From WLMZ01 sp963732585 (lineage in GTDB: Bacteria; Actinomycetota; Acidimicrobiia; Acidimicrobiales; Ilumatobacteraceae): 64,000 nucleotides of DNA. Under the pieces are notes generated by a model, which did not search any database, had not been told where the DNA came from, and saw only the letters and a list, made by a program, of their open reading frames with translations. The stretch is from contig CAVSZY010000001.1 of NCBI GenBank assembly GCA_963732585.1, forward strand, positions 124,001 through 188,000, written 5' to 3'. A program made the position numbers and the translations under genes. This document shows, piece by piece, positions 1 through 8,458 of the stretch; within the stretch, counting starts at the first letter, position 1, and each line of letters opens with the position of its first letter.

Positions 1-619
1 GAAGCCCGTTATCGATGTAGATCTTGGTCAGCGAGCGCATGGAGATTTCCGCCGGGGAGTCGGCGAGGGCAACTTTGGCAAACTCGCAACTTGACGGATG
101 CCGCGTGCACTGCTTGGTGGCGGTGAACGAGGTAGCAACGATCGATTCCAGGTCGCTTACCGAGGTGACGTCTGGGGCTGGCTCCGTCGTCGCCGGCTCA
201 GCGATCGTCGTCTCCACGGCCGCCACGGTGGTCGTTGTCGGCGACTTGTCAGGCTCCGACGTTGCGGGCACAGACGGGTCGGGCGCTGCCGTGGTCGTGG
301 TTGTCGTGGCCGTCGTGGTCGGCGTGGTCGGCGTGGTCGTCGGCTTCGGAGGCACAGGTGGTTCGATCACGAAGACCAACAACTTCTCGGTCGTCGGAGG
401 CGGCGTCGCCGTCGGTCGGCCACTCGCGGGCTTGGTGGTCGGTTTGGCAGTGGTCACTGGCCCCGCCGCGGCAACCTTCGGTGGCGTGCGGGCGGGTAAT
501 GGGATCAGCGTCTCCAACGGAGGAAGCGTGTTCGTCCCGCCGGAAAGGTCGGCCGTTGCCCCACAACCGGCGAGAACGAGCACGACGCATATCGCAACAC
601 TTCCACCGCGAACCCTCAC
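1..619 (-). CDS. Thr/Pro-rich lipoprotein, 3' end outside window
   Basis: A GTG start at 619 with an AAAGG-type ribosome site just upstream opens a frame that runs off the left edge (206 full codons). The N-terminus is a short basic stretch, a hydrophobic core and the lipobox LAGC, so the mature protein is probably anchored to the outer face of the membrane. Residues from about 45 to 130 are almost entirely Thr, Pro, Ala and Val (runs of T in the middle), a typical flexible wall-spanning linker. The last visible part, after about residue 140, becomes a normal mixed sequence with two Cys (QCTRHPSSC) and may begin a folded domain. No function can be assigned. The opposite-strand frame over this stretch is low complexity and is not considered real. 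Confidence 0.7.
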   Translation of the reverse strand, partial: MRVRGGSVAICVVLVLAGCGATADLSGGTNTLPPLETLIPLPARTPPKVAAAGPVTTAKPTTKPASGRPTATPPPTTEKLLVFVIEPPVPPKPTTTPTTPTTTATTTTTTAAPDPSVPATSEPDKSPTTTTVAAVETTIAEPATTEPAPDVTSVSDLESIVATSFTATKQCTRHPSSCEFAKVALADSPAEISMRSLTKIYIDNGL

Positions 620-772
620 CGCGGCCCCTTTCCACACGCCGTGCCATCGAGCACCAGTCCACCGCCAATGATGAACCAATTCCGAACGCGGCGGACGTCA
701 GCGCGCCGATCTTGAGCAGAAACCAACGTTCAATGCGCCAAACGGATCACTCGGTGGCGACTTGGCCAGCGA

Positions 773-1450
773 TCAGCTGATCACGGTCACAGTGTCGCCG
801 ACATTCAGCCAGTCCCAGATGGCCACGGCATCGTCGGGACGAACCCTGATGCATCCCGACGAATCACCCAAACGATCGGGGGAACCAACAGATTCCAGCG
901 GCTGCACGTAGCTGCCATCGTCGTAGGTCGGCACCGAGTGGAAGGCGATGCGCGCCCCCTGGTATTTGCCGTAGGTGAAGGCGACGAAATGGGTCATCGA
1001 CGACTTCCGGCCGGTGAGATACGAGGTGGCGTTGAGATCTTCGGCATACACCTGATAGCTGCCCAGATCGGGCTGCGAACGCGCCGAGGTGATCGGAAAT
1101 CGACCGATGATGAAGCCGTCGTCGCATAGCCAGCCCGACTGGGTGAAACGATCGACCACCACGGAGTGACCGGCGGCTGCGCAACCGAGCCCTTCCTCAA
1201 GGGCCACCGTTGCCACGGGAGTCGTGGATGCAATCGGCGGGAATGTTGTCGACGAAGTAGCTCCGGTCGATGGCGACGCCGAGGCGGCTCGGGTGGCATC
1301 GGCCGACTGGCTCCAGTGCAGCACGATGGCACTGAAACCGACGATCAACAGCAGCGCTAACACCGCCCAACCGATATCCGTACGCGACAAGGCGCTCGTA
1401 GCGCCGTCGCTATTCGGACGGGGTTTCGAGCGCCTGTCAGAGTCCTTCAT
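773..1450 (-). CDS. L,D-transpeptidase (YkuD domain), membrane anchored
   Basis: A 225-residue protein with an N-terminal cytoplasmic basic segment, one membrane segment at about residues 27-46, a Ser/Thr/Pro linker to about residue 80, and a C-terminal YkuD-type catalytic domain. The active-site signature is visible: His near residue 171 (AFHSVP) and the SSGCIRV motif with the nucleophilic Cys near residue 200. Enzymes of this family form 3-3 cross-links in peptidoglycan or attach proteins to it, acting outside the membrane. The gene sits between the lipoprotein gene and the tiny bL37 gene on the same strand. The exact substrate cannot be told from sequence. Confidence 0.88.
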   Translation of the reverse strand: MKDSDRRSKPRPNSDGATSALSRTDIGWAVLALLLIVGFSAIVLHWSQSADATRAASASPSTGATSSTTFPPIASTTPVATVALEEGLGCAAAGHSVVVDRFTQSGWLCDDGFIIGRFPITSARSQPDLGSYQVYAEDLNATSYLTGRKSSMTHFVAFTYGKYQGARIAFHSVPTYDDGSYVQPLESVGSPDRLGDSSGCIRVRPDDAVAIWDWLNVGDTVTVIS

Positions 1451-1489
1451 GTGTGCCGCGCCAGGTTGATTGGTGCGGCTGGCGAGAGG

Positions 1490-1576
1490 TCAGCCACGCC
1501 CCATATTGGGACGCTTACCGTGGTTCGCTTTCGAGCGGCGGAGCTTCGCCTTGCGCTTCTTGGTCTTCTTCGACAT
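1490..1576 (-). CDS. Small ribosomal-type protein bL37 (28 aa)
   Basis: An 87-base frame starting ATG at 1576 and ending TGA at 1490-1492 encodes a very basic 28-residue peptide (N-terminus MSKKTKKRK). The block SKANHGKRPN near its C-terminal half is, as I recall, the conserved part of bL37, the 24-residue extra protein of the mycobacterial large ribosomal subunit. Lys, Arg and His make up about half the residues, as expected for an rRNA-binding peptide. It is too short for most gene finders. It lies alone between the L,D-transpeptidase gene and the PHP gene. Identification rests on recalled similarity and would be settled by alignment with solved actinobacterial ribosomes. Confidence 0.8.
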   Translation of the reverse strand: MSKKTKKRKAKLRRSKANHGKRPNMGRG

Positions 1577-1630
1577 GGTCAGCCAGGCTAGCGCGCAGCC
1601 ACCCCGAACCCACCCGATCAAGGCCGTGAA

Positions 1631-2629
1631 TCAGCTTGCGGTCCAGGCCAACAGTTCGTCGACCGACCAGGTGTTGATGATCCGATCGATCGGCACACCG
1701 GTCTGCGCGGCGCGTTCGCAACCCAAGGGCAGCCACTCCATCTGCCCTGTTGCGTGGGCATCGGAATCGATCGCGAACATGCAGCCGTATTCCAGGGCCA
1801 CCGCCACCAACTCCTCCGGCGGGTCGAGGCGCTCCGGTCGACAGTTGAATTCGACCGCGGTGTTGAATTGGGCGCAGGCCGCAAAGACGTAATCGGCGTC
1901 GAAGGTACTCTCCGGGCGCTTGCCGAGCATGCGACCGGTGCAGTGCCCGAGGATGTCGACGTGCGGTGAGGCAACGGCGAGGAGCATGCGCTGGGTCATC
2001 AGCGGCTCCTCCATGCGCAGTTTGCTGTGCACGCTGGCGACGACGACATCAAGCCGGGCCAGCAGATCGTCATCGAGGTCGAGTGCCCCGTCTTCGAGAA
2101 TGTCAACCTCCATCCCGGCGAGGATGCGAAATCCATCAAAACCGGCGTTCAACCGCTCGACCTCATCGAGTTGCTGGACTAACCGCTCGCGGTTCAACCC
2201 GTGGGCCACCGTCAGGCGCGGGCTGTGATCGGTGAGCACGATGTATTCGTGGCCGAGCGCTTGGGCGGTGGCGGCCATCGCCTCGACCGTTGCCCCGCCA
2301 TCGCTCCAGCGAGTATGCATGTGGCAGTCGCCGCGCAACGCGTCGAGGTAGGCCTGGCCCTCGGCGCTGACGGTGATCCGTGTCTCGCGCTCCAGCTTGT
2401 CGAGATAGTTCGACTCGCCGCGCAATGCCTCGGCGATCACCGTTGCCGAACTTGATCCGATGCCGTCGAGCTTGGTCAACGTGTCGGCAGCGGCCCGCTC
2501 AGCGATCTCTGCCGGATCGGTGTGGCGTACCACGTCGAGGGCGCGCACGAACGCCTTCGTTTTGAACCCCGTGTCGTGGGCGCGATCGAGGTAATAGACG
2601 ACTTGTTCGAGCGCGGCGAGCGGAGTCAC
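1631..2629 (-). CDS. PHP-domain metal-dependent phosphoesterase with HhH N-terminus
   Basis: The N-terminal ~95 residues resemble the helical/helix-hairpin-helix region of X-family polymerases (LDGIGSSSA), and the rest is a PHP domain with metal ligands GDCHMH, the TDHS motif, GMEVDI, ASVHS, HCTG and a terminal DSDAHA. This matches the C-terminal half of bacterial PolX without the nucleotidyltransferase palm. Members hydrolyse phosphoesters using a trinuclear metal site; a DNA 3'-end or nucleotide phosphate role is possible but not shown. I chose GTG at 2629 because the earlier in-frame ATG at 2746 would place the start inside the divergent ychF gene; this leaves a 52-base intergenic region. 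Product length is then 332 residues. Confidence 0.8.
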   Translation of the reverse strand: MTPLAALEQVVYYLDRAHDTGFKTKAFVRALDVVRHTDPAEIAERAAADTLTKLDGIGSSSATVIAEALRGESNYLDKLERETRITVSAEGQAYLDALRGDCHMHTRWSDGGATVEAMAATAQALGHEYIVLTDHSPRLTVAHGLNRERLVQQLDEVERLNAGFDGFRILAGMEVDILEDGALDLDDDLLARLDVVVASVHSKLRMEEPLMTQRMLLAVASPHVDILGHCTGRMLGKRPESTFDADYVFAACAQFNTAVEFNCRPERLDPPEELVAVALEYGCMFAIDSDAHATGQMEWLPLGCERAAQTGVPIDRIINTWSVDELLAWTAS

Positions 2630-2681
2630 GCCTCGATCGTACCTCTGCCGCGGTTCCCCTGCCGATAGCCTCGCCAGGGTT

Positions 2682-3770
2682 ATGGAACGCTTCGGCCTCG
2701 TCGGTCTCCCCAATGCGGGCAAAAGCTCGTTATACAACGCTCTCACCGGCGGTGGCGCCCTGGCTGCGCCCTATCCGTTTGCCACCAAAGATCCGAACAT
2801 CGGCGTCGCCAAGGTGCCCGACACGCGCGTCGATCAGTTGGCAGTGATGAGCAAGACCAAGACTTTGGTGCACGCCTCGGTGCAGGTCGTCGACATCGGC
2901 GGCTTGGTCGAAGGTGCCAGCAAGGGCGAGGGTCTGGGCAACAAATTCCTGGCCAATATTCGTGAGGTCGACGCCATCGTGCTGGTGCTGCGGGCCTTCG
3001 AGGACGACGACGTGATGGGGCCGTCCGATCCGTTGGAGCACCTACGCATCGTCGAATTGGAGCTGGCACTGGCCGACTTGGAGACGGTGGAGAAGCGTCT
3101 CAACCAGGCAATTCGCCAGTCGAAGTTGGACAAGGGGCTCGGCGATGAGATCGCCGCGTTGCAGGCTGCGGACGAGGCATTGAGCAACGGCAAGCCGCTG
3201 TATCGGGCGGGGTTGAACCCAGAATTTCGTGAGATTCTGGCCCCGCACTTCCTGCTCACCAACCGTCCAGTGTTGGTCGTGGTCAATGTCGGCGAAGATG
3301 AGCTCGACAAGATCCCCGAAGTCGAAAGCCGGGTGCGGACGGAAATGAACGACGCCGGCGCCAATGTCGAGGTGATCGGCATGTGTGTGCAGTTGGAAGC
3401 GGAAGCGGCGACGATCGTCGATCCGGCTGAGCGGGCCGAAATGCTCGAAGGTTTTGGACTTGGCGAGGGAGCGTTGTTCCGCATGGTGCGCAGCGCCTAC
3501 CACTTGCTCGGCCTGCGAACCTTTCTCACCACCGGCGAGAAGGAAACTCGGGCGTGGACGTTCAGGGCCGGATCGAAGGCCCCGGAATGTGCCGGACGGA
3601 TCCATAGCGACATCCAGCGCGGCTTCATTCGCGCCGAGGTGATCCAGTGGGACGAGCTGCTCACACTCGGTTCCTGGAACAAGGCCAAAGAAGTCGGCAA
3701 ACTTCGCGTCGAAGGCAAGGAGTACGAATTCGTCGACGGCGACGTCACCGAATTCCGATTCAACGTCTAA
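2682..3770 (+). CDS. ychF: Redox-regulated ATPase YchF (Obg-family)
   Basis: A 362-residue Obg-family P-loop protein of normal YchF length. The P-loop GLPNAGKSS lies at residues 8-16, followed by the switch II motif DIGGLV and, in place of the usual NKxD of GTPases, VNVGEDE, which fits the ATP preference of YchF/OLA1. The C-terminal TGS domain includes LRTFLTTGEKETRAWTF and ends EFRFNV, the conserved YchF tail. It associates with ribosomes and translation factors in other bacteria. It is transcribed away from the PHP gene and is followed by about 260 bases with no gene. Confidence 0.97.
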   Translation: MERFGLVGLPNAGKSSLYNALTGGGALAAPYPFATKDPNIGVAKVPDTRVDQLAVMSKTKTLVHASVQVVDIGGLVEGASKGEGLGNKFLANIREVDAIVLVLRAFEDDDVMGPSDPLEHLRIVELELALADLETVEKRLNQAIRQSKLDKGLGDEIAALQAADEALSNGKPLYRAGLNPEFREILAPHFLLTNRPVLVVVNVGEDELDKIPEVESRVRTEMNDAGANVEVIGMCVQLEAEAATIVDPAERAEMLEGFGLGEGALFRMVRSAYHLLGLRTFLTTGEKETRAWTFRAGSKAPECAGRIHSDIQRGFIRAEVIQWDELLTLGSWNKAKEVGKLRVEGKEYEFVDGDVTEFRFNV

Positions 3771-4032
3771 CAGGGGTTTCGCGAGCTGCGGCGATTCAAC
3801 CGTCGTGCCTCTGACCTGGCACTAGGTGTCCTTCCAGGTGCGTTCGGTTTCGCCCTGTCCGTTTAGCTCCGATGGCAGCAGGCGGCCGCACGGGTGGGAT
3901 GTGAATCGACAACGGATTTCGTCGCCACAGACCGGTTTGACGACGGATTTCGAAGATTCACACCTCAGAGGAAGGACCTGAGTAGGACCAATCCGGGACC
4001 AATCCGGTGGCGAGCGACACGAAACGCGCCCC
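3771..4032. other. Intergenic region between convergent ychF and epimerase
   Basis: These 262 bases lie between the ends of two convergent genes. Short frames here lack protein-like composition and a ribosome site. I see no clear hairpin with a U-run, tRNA or repeat. Confidence 0.4.
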
Positions 4033-4968
4033 TCAGAGCAGTCCGCAGGCGCCGAGTGCCTTCCGAGCGGCCGACTCGAAGTCGGGTTGCTCGAAGGTGA
4101 AGCCGCGCTCCAATAGGCGGGTGGGGATGACCCGTCGCCCGGTCAGCGCCAGGCTCGCGCTGCTCCCAAGAATCGGCGCGCCGATTCTTGCCAGCCACGC
4201 GGGGCTGGGCAGTCCGATCCGCCGTCCGAGCAGACGTCGGTAGGTCGACATCATCTCCGCGTTCGTCACCGGGTTGGGCGACGTGACGTGGTAGGTGCCC
4301 GTCATCGTGTGGTCGTCGATGGCCAGAATCATCGCTGTCAGGAGATCATCGAGCCCGACCCACGACACCCACTGACGCCCTGACCCAACGCAACCGCCGA
4401 GACCGAACCGAACGAGCTGCGCGAGCTTCGCCGTCGCCGGGTCGTTGCGGCCGCCGAGCCCGATTCCCATGCGCAACAGCACCGTGCGCTCGGCTGCGCC
4501 GCTCGCCTGGTGGAACGCGCCTTCCCATGCGAGGCAGACGGTCACCATCTCCCGCGGGCCGATGCCAGTCGGCGTCGAGTGCTCATCGAGCACGGCGTCG
4601 CCTCCGTCGCCGTAGACAGCGAGCGACGACGACTGCACCCACACCCGCGGCGGCGTCGCGCAGCGTTCGATCGCCTCGCCGACCACGCGAACCGGCTGCA
4701 CGCGAGACGAGATCAACTCGTCGATGTTGCGCTTGGTACCGCGCACATCGACGCGCCGACCAGTGAGGTGGACGATCGCGTCAACCCCATCGAGCTCGCT
4801 CGCCCACGGTCCGATCGACTCGGCGTCCCACACGACGATGCGTGTGCCCTCGACCTGTTGACCCTCATCACGGCTGAGGTTGACAACCTCATCGCCGCGC
4901 CCGACCAGCCGGGAGGCAAGCGCTTGCCCGAGGAAGCCCGATCCACCGGGAATGACGATTCGGCTCAC
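4033..4968 (-). CDS. NAD(P)-binding epimerase, TIGR01777 (YfcH-like) family
   Basis: A 311-residue extended short-chain dehydrogenase. The nucleotide-binding motif GGSGFLG is at the very N-terminus, followed by DAIVHLTGR and SSSLAVYGDGG, and the C-terminal DUF1731-like part (LGRRIGLPSPAWLA) is typical of the TIGR01777/YfcH group. The substrate of this family is unknown. The start is GTG at 4968, whose first bases overlap the TGA of the upstream merR gene (TTGTGA), indicating translational coupling. An in-frame longer frame upstream is merR read out of frame and is rejected. Confidence 0.87.
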   Translation of the reverse strand: MSRIVIPGGSGFLGQALASRLVGRGDEVVNLSRDEGQQVEGTRIVVWDAESIGPWASELDGVDAIVHLTGRRVDVRGTKRNIDELISSRVQPVRVVGEAIERCATPPRVWVQSSSLAVYGDGGDAVLDEHSTPTGIGPREMVTVCLAWEGAFHQASGAAERTVLLRMGIGLGGRNDPATAKLAQLVRFGLGGCVGSGRQWVSWVGLDDLLTAMILAIDDHTMTGTYHVTSPNPVTNAEMMSTYRRLLGRRIGLPSPAWLARIGAPILGSSASLALTGRRVIPTRLLERGFTFEQPDFESAARKALGACGLL

Positions 4969-5813
4969 AACGTCTCCCTGCCATCGGCGTGCGAGCCGCC
5001 GGGTCGAGGGATGTCGACACCGAGTCGGCGGGCCTCGGCGCGGACGAACGACTCGGCTGCGGCCTGCAACGAGTGCCGAAGCGACATCGTCGTCACGTTC
5101 CCCGCGAGCGGTGCCAGCTTCTCGAGCGTCTCCAACAGCGGCGGGATCTGATCGGCCGGTATCCCTCGCTTTACGAACGGCTTCCACATCCGACGGCGGA
5201 ACAGTTCGGTGAACCGGCGAGCGATCTCGTCGGTCTGCGTCCGCAGCTGCTCGTACTCGTCGAGGATCTCATCGGCCGGCACGCCCAGCGCAGCCAGCTC
5301 ACTTCCGATTTTCAGGAACGACGGGCTGTGCACGATCACATTGGTCCCATCCGGCGAGAACTCCACTAGGCCTAGCTCGATCACCCGTTGTACGACCGCG
5401 GGCGTGAACTCGACCGACGGAAGGTGACCGGCGAGCTCGACCAGCGACATCGTCTGCGCAGCCTCTGCCGACCAGATCGACGCCTGATCACCCAGGCCGA
5501 GCACCGACCGGAGGCTGTCTCCGGTCTCCATGCCGTCGAACAGCTCTTTGATGCTAGCGAGTGAGAAGCCGCGTTCTTGGAGTTGGGCGATCGCCTGAAG
5601 CCGTTCGAGGTGTCGTTCGTCGTAGTAACCAACTCGACCTCGCTTGGTGGGCGGCCGAACGAGACCCCTGTTCTGATAGAGCCGAACGGTGGACACGACG
5701 AGGCCAGCCCGTCGCGCCAACTCGTCAATGGTCAGTTCGTGGTCTTGCTCATCATCGACATCGACATCGACATCGACTTCGTTACCAACGACATTGCTAA
5801 TCATCACTAGCAT
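4965..5813 (-). CDS. MerR-family transcriptional regulator
   Basis: A 282-residue protein whose residues 27-95 form a MerR winged helix (LTIDELARRAG, STVRLYQNRGLV, GYYDERHLERLQ), followed by a long helical effector region to the C-terminus without a Cys-rich metal site. An Asp-Val run (DVDVDVD) near residues 13-20 comes from a tandem GTCGAT/ATCGAC hexamer repeat in the DNA, which makes the true N-terminus uncertain: ATG at 5813 or ATG at 5804 are both possible. It is divergent from the membrane-protein genes at 5.9-8.1 kb and overlaps the epimerase gene by 4 bases, so it may control one or both units. Confidence 0.88.
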   Translation of the reverse strand: MLVMISNVVGNEVDVDVDVDDEQDHELTIDELARRAGLVVSTVRLYQNRGLVRPPTKRGRVGYYDERHLERLQAIAQLQERGFSLASIKELFDGMETGDSLRSVLGLGDQASIWSAEAAQTMSLVELAGHLPSVEFTPAVVQRVIELGLVEFSPDGTNVIVHSPSFLKIGSELAALGVPADEILDEYEQLRTQTDEIARRFTELFRRRMWKPFVKRGIPADQIPPLLETLEKLAPLAGNVTTMSLRHSLQAAAESFVRAEARRLGVDIPRPGGSHADGRETL

Positions 5814-5824
5814 AGTGTACGCTA
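5808..5824. promoter_or_regulatory. Inverted repeat over the merR start, possible operator
   Basis: TAGC, nine bases, GCTA forms a perfect short inverted repeat that covers the upstream candidate start codon of merR and faces the divergent gene. MerR proteins often bind dyads of this sort between divergent genes. If it is the operator, the downstream ATG at 5804 becomes the likelier merR start. The dyad is short and could be chance. Confidence 0.35.
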
Positions 5825-5927
5825 ACTATTATGGAATGTCCAGCAGACCGGCAACCGATGTCTGAGAATCCGAATCGAGCCATCTATCGAGAACCGGGAG
5901 CCTCGCTTCTCGACAGCACAGATCCGA

Positions 5928-6842
5928 TTGACGGGCTTCATCGTCGTGCTTGCTGTGGTGAACATCGCGTATCGCCTCGTGTATGCATCGGGCGCTTCGC
6001 AGACCGCCGCGCTCTACGTCGGTGTTCCGACTCTGCTCGCCGTCGGCCTGGCGCTCCTCCCGCGGAGCAAGAGCGCTACCGGCATGATCCTCAAGGGCTC
6101 GACGCTCGCCGTGCTGATCGCCTGCGTCGTGCTCCCAGAAGGCCTGCTGTGCCTGCTGTTCGTGCTGCCCCTCATCGGTCTCATCGGGGTCATCGTCGGC
6201 GGCGCGATCGACGCTGCTCGGCGACGCAATCGCCGCCAAGGACCGACACTCATGATGGTCGGACTGCCGCTGATGCTCCTCAGCTTCGAAGGCGTGGTCG
6301 GCTCGCCGTTCGATACGCACGACGCTGTCGAATCCTCGGTCGTGGTCGAAGCCAGCACTTCAGAAGTGGTCGCCGCTCTCGCTGCCGCTCCCACATTCGA
6401 TGCAGAGCTGCCGACGTTCCTGACGATTGGCTTCAACCGACCCGTCTCGGCGACGGGGTCGGGAGTGGCGCTCGGCGACGAGCGGAGCATCGAGTTCACC
6501 GGAGGAAGCCACGACGACCACCCGCTGCGGGTGTTTGGACTGACCGGTGGGCGCAGCGTCGATCATCACTCGCACATGAATCTCACTGTCGTCGAGTCGA
6601 CCGAAGGCCGGCTCGTGTTCTCAATCGACCACGACACCACAATGCTTGCTCGCTGGGTCGACCTCGAACGAGCGGTCGTCACATGGGAGCCCATCGATGA
6701 TCACCGCACGAGGATCACGTGGCGCCTCGAATACCGACGGCTGCTCTATCCAACGCTGTACTTCGCGCCGCTCCAGCGTTTCGGCATGAGCGAGGCAGCT
6801 GACTACCTGCTCGACTCGATCGTCGTGGCCCAGATGCCATGA
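5928..6842 (+). CDS. Membrane protein with SRPBCC-like soluble domain
   Basis: The first ~110 residues hold about four hydrophobic segments (FIVVLAVVNIAYRLV, LYVGVPTLLAVGLALL, LKGSTLAVLIACVVL, LLFVLPLIGLIGVIV), followed by a ~180-residue soluble part with the pattern of a START/SRPBCC fold (ASTSEVVAALAAAP, then FNRPVSATGSG, ITWRLEYRR near the end). No enzyme motif is visible. The start is unclear: TTG at 5928 is the only standard start in frame, but the frame stays open and protein-like upstream to about 5826, and ATG codons at 5831 and 5858 are in another frame. A rare start (CTG 5862) or a single-base error near 5.86 kb would explain this. It overlaps the next gene by ATGA. Confidence 0.65.
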   Translation: MTGFIVVLAVVNIAYRLVYASGASQTAALYVGVPTLLAVGLALLPRSKSATGMILKGSTLAVLIACVVLPEGLLCLLFVLPLIGLIGVIVGGAIDAARRRNRRQGPTLMMVGLPLMLLSFEGVVGSPFDTHDAVESSVVVEASTSEVVAALAAAPTFDAELPTFLTIGFNRPVSATGSGVALGDERSIEFTGGSHDDHPLRVFGLTGGRSVDHHSHMNLTVVESTEGRLVFSIDHDTTMLARWVDLERAVVTWEPIDDHRTRITWRLEYRRLLYPTLYFAPLQRFGMSEAADYLLDSIVVAQMP

Positions 6843-8122
6843 AGTCACCGACGTCGGAGCTGATCGTTCGAGCAGCAGCGCTCTACCTGCCCATCACGAT
6901 CGCGCTGGCTCTCGTGATTCACCGACGTCCTGACCGCCGACGCATTGCAGGAGCCGTCGTCGCTGTTGCCTGGAACCTGGTCGCGCTCCTGGCGCTGAAC
7001 GTACTTGCCCAGCACTTCGGTTGGTGGACGTTCTCCACGAGCACCGCCGTCGTGGACGGCACCCCAGCTGATCTCTGGATCGGGTGGGCGATCCTGTGGG
7101 GAGCAGTCCCGCTTCTCATCATCTCCGAGCGGTTGGTCCTCGTCGGGGTCGCCCTGGTCGCAGCGGATCTCGTCATGATGCCGCTGTCAGCGCCCGTGGT
7201 TTCGCTCCGATCGACGTGGCTGATCGGGGAGTTGCTGTGCATCGTCACATGCCTCTTGCCTGGGCTGCTGCTCGGCCGCTGGACGGCGCGCGACTCCCAC
7301 GTTCGTCGACGGGCGACGCTTCAGATCATTGCATTCGGTGGGCTCCTCCTCTTCGTCCTGCCGAATCTGATCTTCACCATCACCGGCGAGGATTGGACGG
7401 CGCTCGTTCAGCGTCCGCGTTGGCAGTTCGTACTTGCTGCTCTCATCGCCGCTCCGTCGGGAGCGATGGCGGTGCAAGCCGTTCGCGAGTTCGCCGTCTC
7501 GGGTAACGGCACTCCGGTGCCGGTCGATCCACCACGTCGCTTGGTAACCACGGGGCCGTACGCGTACGTGGCCAATCCGATGCAGCTCGGCGGGACGTTC
7601 ATCCTCGCCGAGTGGGGCGTCCTCCTTGGCAGCCTCGCCGTGATCGCCGCTGCAGTCATGGGAGCCCTCTTCTCCGCGGGCGTCGCTGCGTGGAACGAAG
7701 GCGGTGAACTGTCGCAGCGGTTCGGGCAGGACTGGAGTCGATATCGGGCTGAGGTGCGTCCGTGGTTGCCACACTGGCGGCCATACACCGGCGCAAATGC
7801 GACGGTGTTCGTCGGCACGACGTGCGAGCCGTGCAGCGATGTCGGCCGCTTCCTCGCCCGCCGTCGGCCACGAGGACTCGAGATCGCTGCCGCCGAAGAG
7901 TCATCCGATGAGATGACGCGGATCACCTACCGCACGGACGGTCTCGGAACTGAGACTGGCCTCGCCGCCGTGGGTCGCAGCGTCGAGCACGTCAACCTCG
8001 CCTGGGCCATCGGCAGTTGGATCGTTCGACTGCCGCTCATCCGGCCGCTCCTCCAGCTGGTGGCAGACGCTGTCGGGGCCGGGCCACGTCACCTCTCACG
8101 TGGACCAGACCCACTCGGATGA
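6839..8122 (+). CDS. ICMT/PEMT-type methyltransferase fused to DCC-type thiol domain
   Basis: A 427-residue protein with many membrane segments. Residues ~240-310 carry the isoprenylcysteine carboxyl methyltransferase/phospholipid methyltransferase signature (VTTGPYAYVANPMQLGG, EWG, and E-x-x-L-x-x-x-FG-x-x-W-x-x-Y). After about residue 320 a different domain starts: FVGTTCEPCSDVGRFLARR followed by LIRPLLQLVADAV, which resembles the DCC (DUF393) predicted thiol-disulfide oxidoreductases with a CxxC pair. The combination suggests methylation of a lipid or a thiol-bearing small molecule at the membrane, but no substrate can be named. Its ATG overlaps the stop of the preceding gene by 4 bases, so the two are co-expressed. 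Confidence 0.75.
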   Translation: MKSPTSELIVRAAALYLPITIALALVIHRRPDRRRIAGAVVAVAWNLVALLALNVLAQHFGWWTFSTSTAVVDGTPADLWIGWAILWGAVPLLIISERLVLVGVALVAADLVMMPLSAPVVSLRSTWLIGELLCIVTCLLPGLLLGRWTARDSHVRRRATLQIIAFGGLLLFVLPNLIFTITGEDWTALVQRPRWQFVLAALIAAPSGAMAVQAVREFAVSGNGTPVPVDPPRRLVTTGPYAYVANPMQLGGTFILAEWGVLLGSLAVIAAAVMGALFSAGVAAWNEGGELSQRFGQDWSRYRAEVRPWLPHWRPYTGANATVFVGTTCEPCSDVGRFLARRRPRGLEIAAAEESSDEMTRITYRTDGLGTETGLAAVGRSVEHVNLAWAIGSWIVRLPLIRPLLQLVADAVGAGPRHLSRGPDPLG

Positions 8123-8237
8123 TCGGCTGAATGAACTGCTTTCGGACCACATGTCCTGAGAGCCGATCACCGGTGCCGGCGCCGGTACAACGCCGCTTCA
8201 CGATGCGACCCTGATCGAGGCAACCGGGATCGAACAG

Positions 8238-8441
8238 ATGCCAACCGCGCTCATCCGGGCTCGCATCGCCTGCGGCCTCACCCAACGACAGCTCGCAGAG
8301 CGAATTGGTCTCCAGGAGCAGGCAATCCAGCGCTACGAAGCGACCAACTACGCAGGCGTCAGTTTCGCCCGCCTCATCGAGATCGCGGAGGCCCTCGACC
8401 TCACGATCCACTACGACGTCCGCCTCACGCATGCGAGCTGA
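8238..8441 (+). CDS. Small XRE-family HTH protein
   Basis: A 67-residue protein that is essentially one Cro/CI helix-turn-helix (IRIACGL-type helix, then GLTQRQLAERIG, then IQRYEATNY). Such isolated domains are often antitoxin-like or the remains of a longer regulator; the frame is open for about 75 bases upstream (to a TGA near 8155) without another start codon. No toxin gene is adjacent on this strand; the next gene is convergent. The ribosome site is weak, so this could be a fragment. Confidence 0.6.
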   Translation: MPTALIRARIACGLTQRQLAERIGLQEQAIQRYEATNYAGVSFARLIEIAEALDLTIHYDVRLTHAS

Positions 8442-8458
8442 AGGGACGCGCTGTCGAT

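Noticed and set aside
24..671. Plus-strand frame of 215 residues rich in Val/Gly
   Set aside because: It is the antisense of the Thr/Pro-rich lipoprotein gene; composition mirrors repeated Thr codons and it has no domain or ribosome site.
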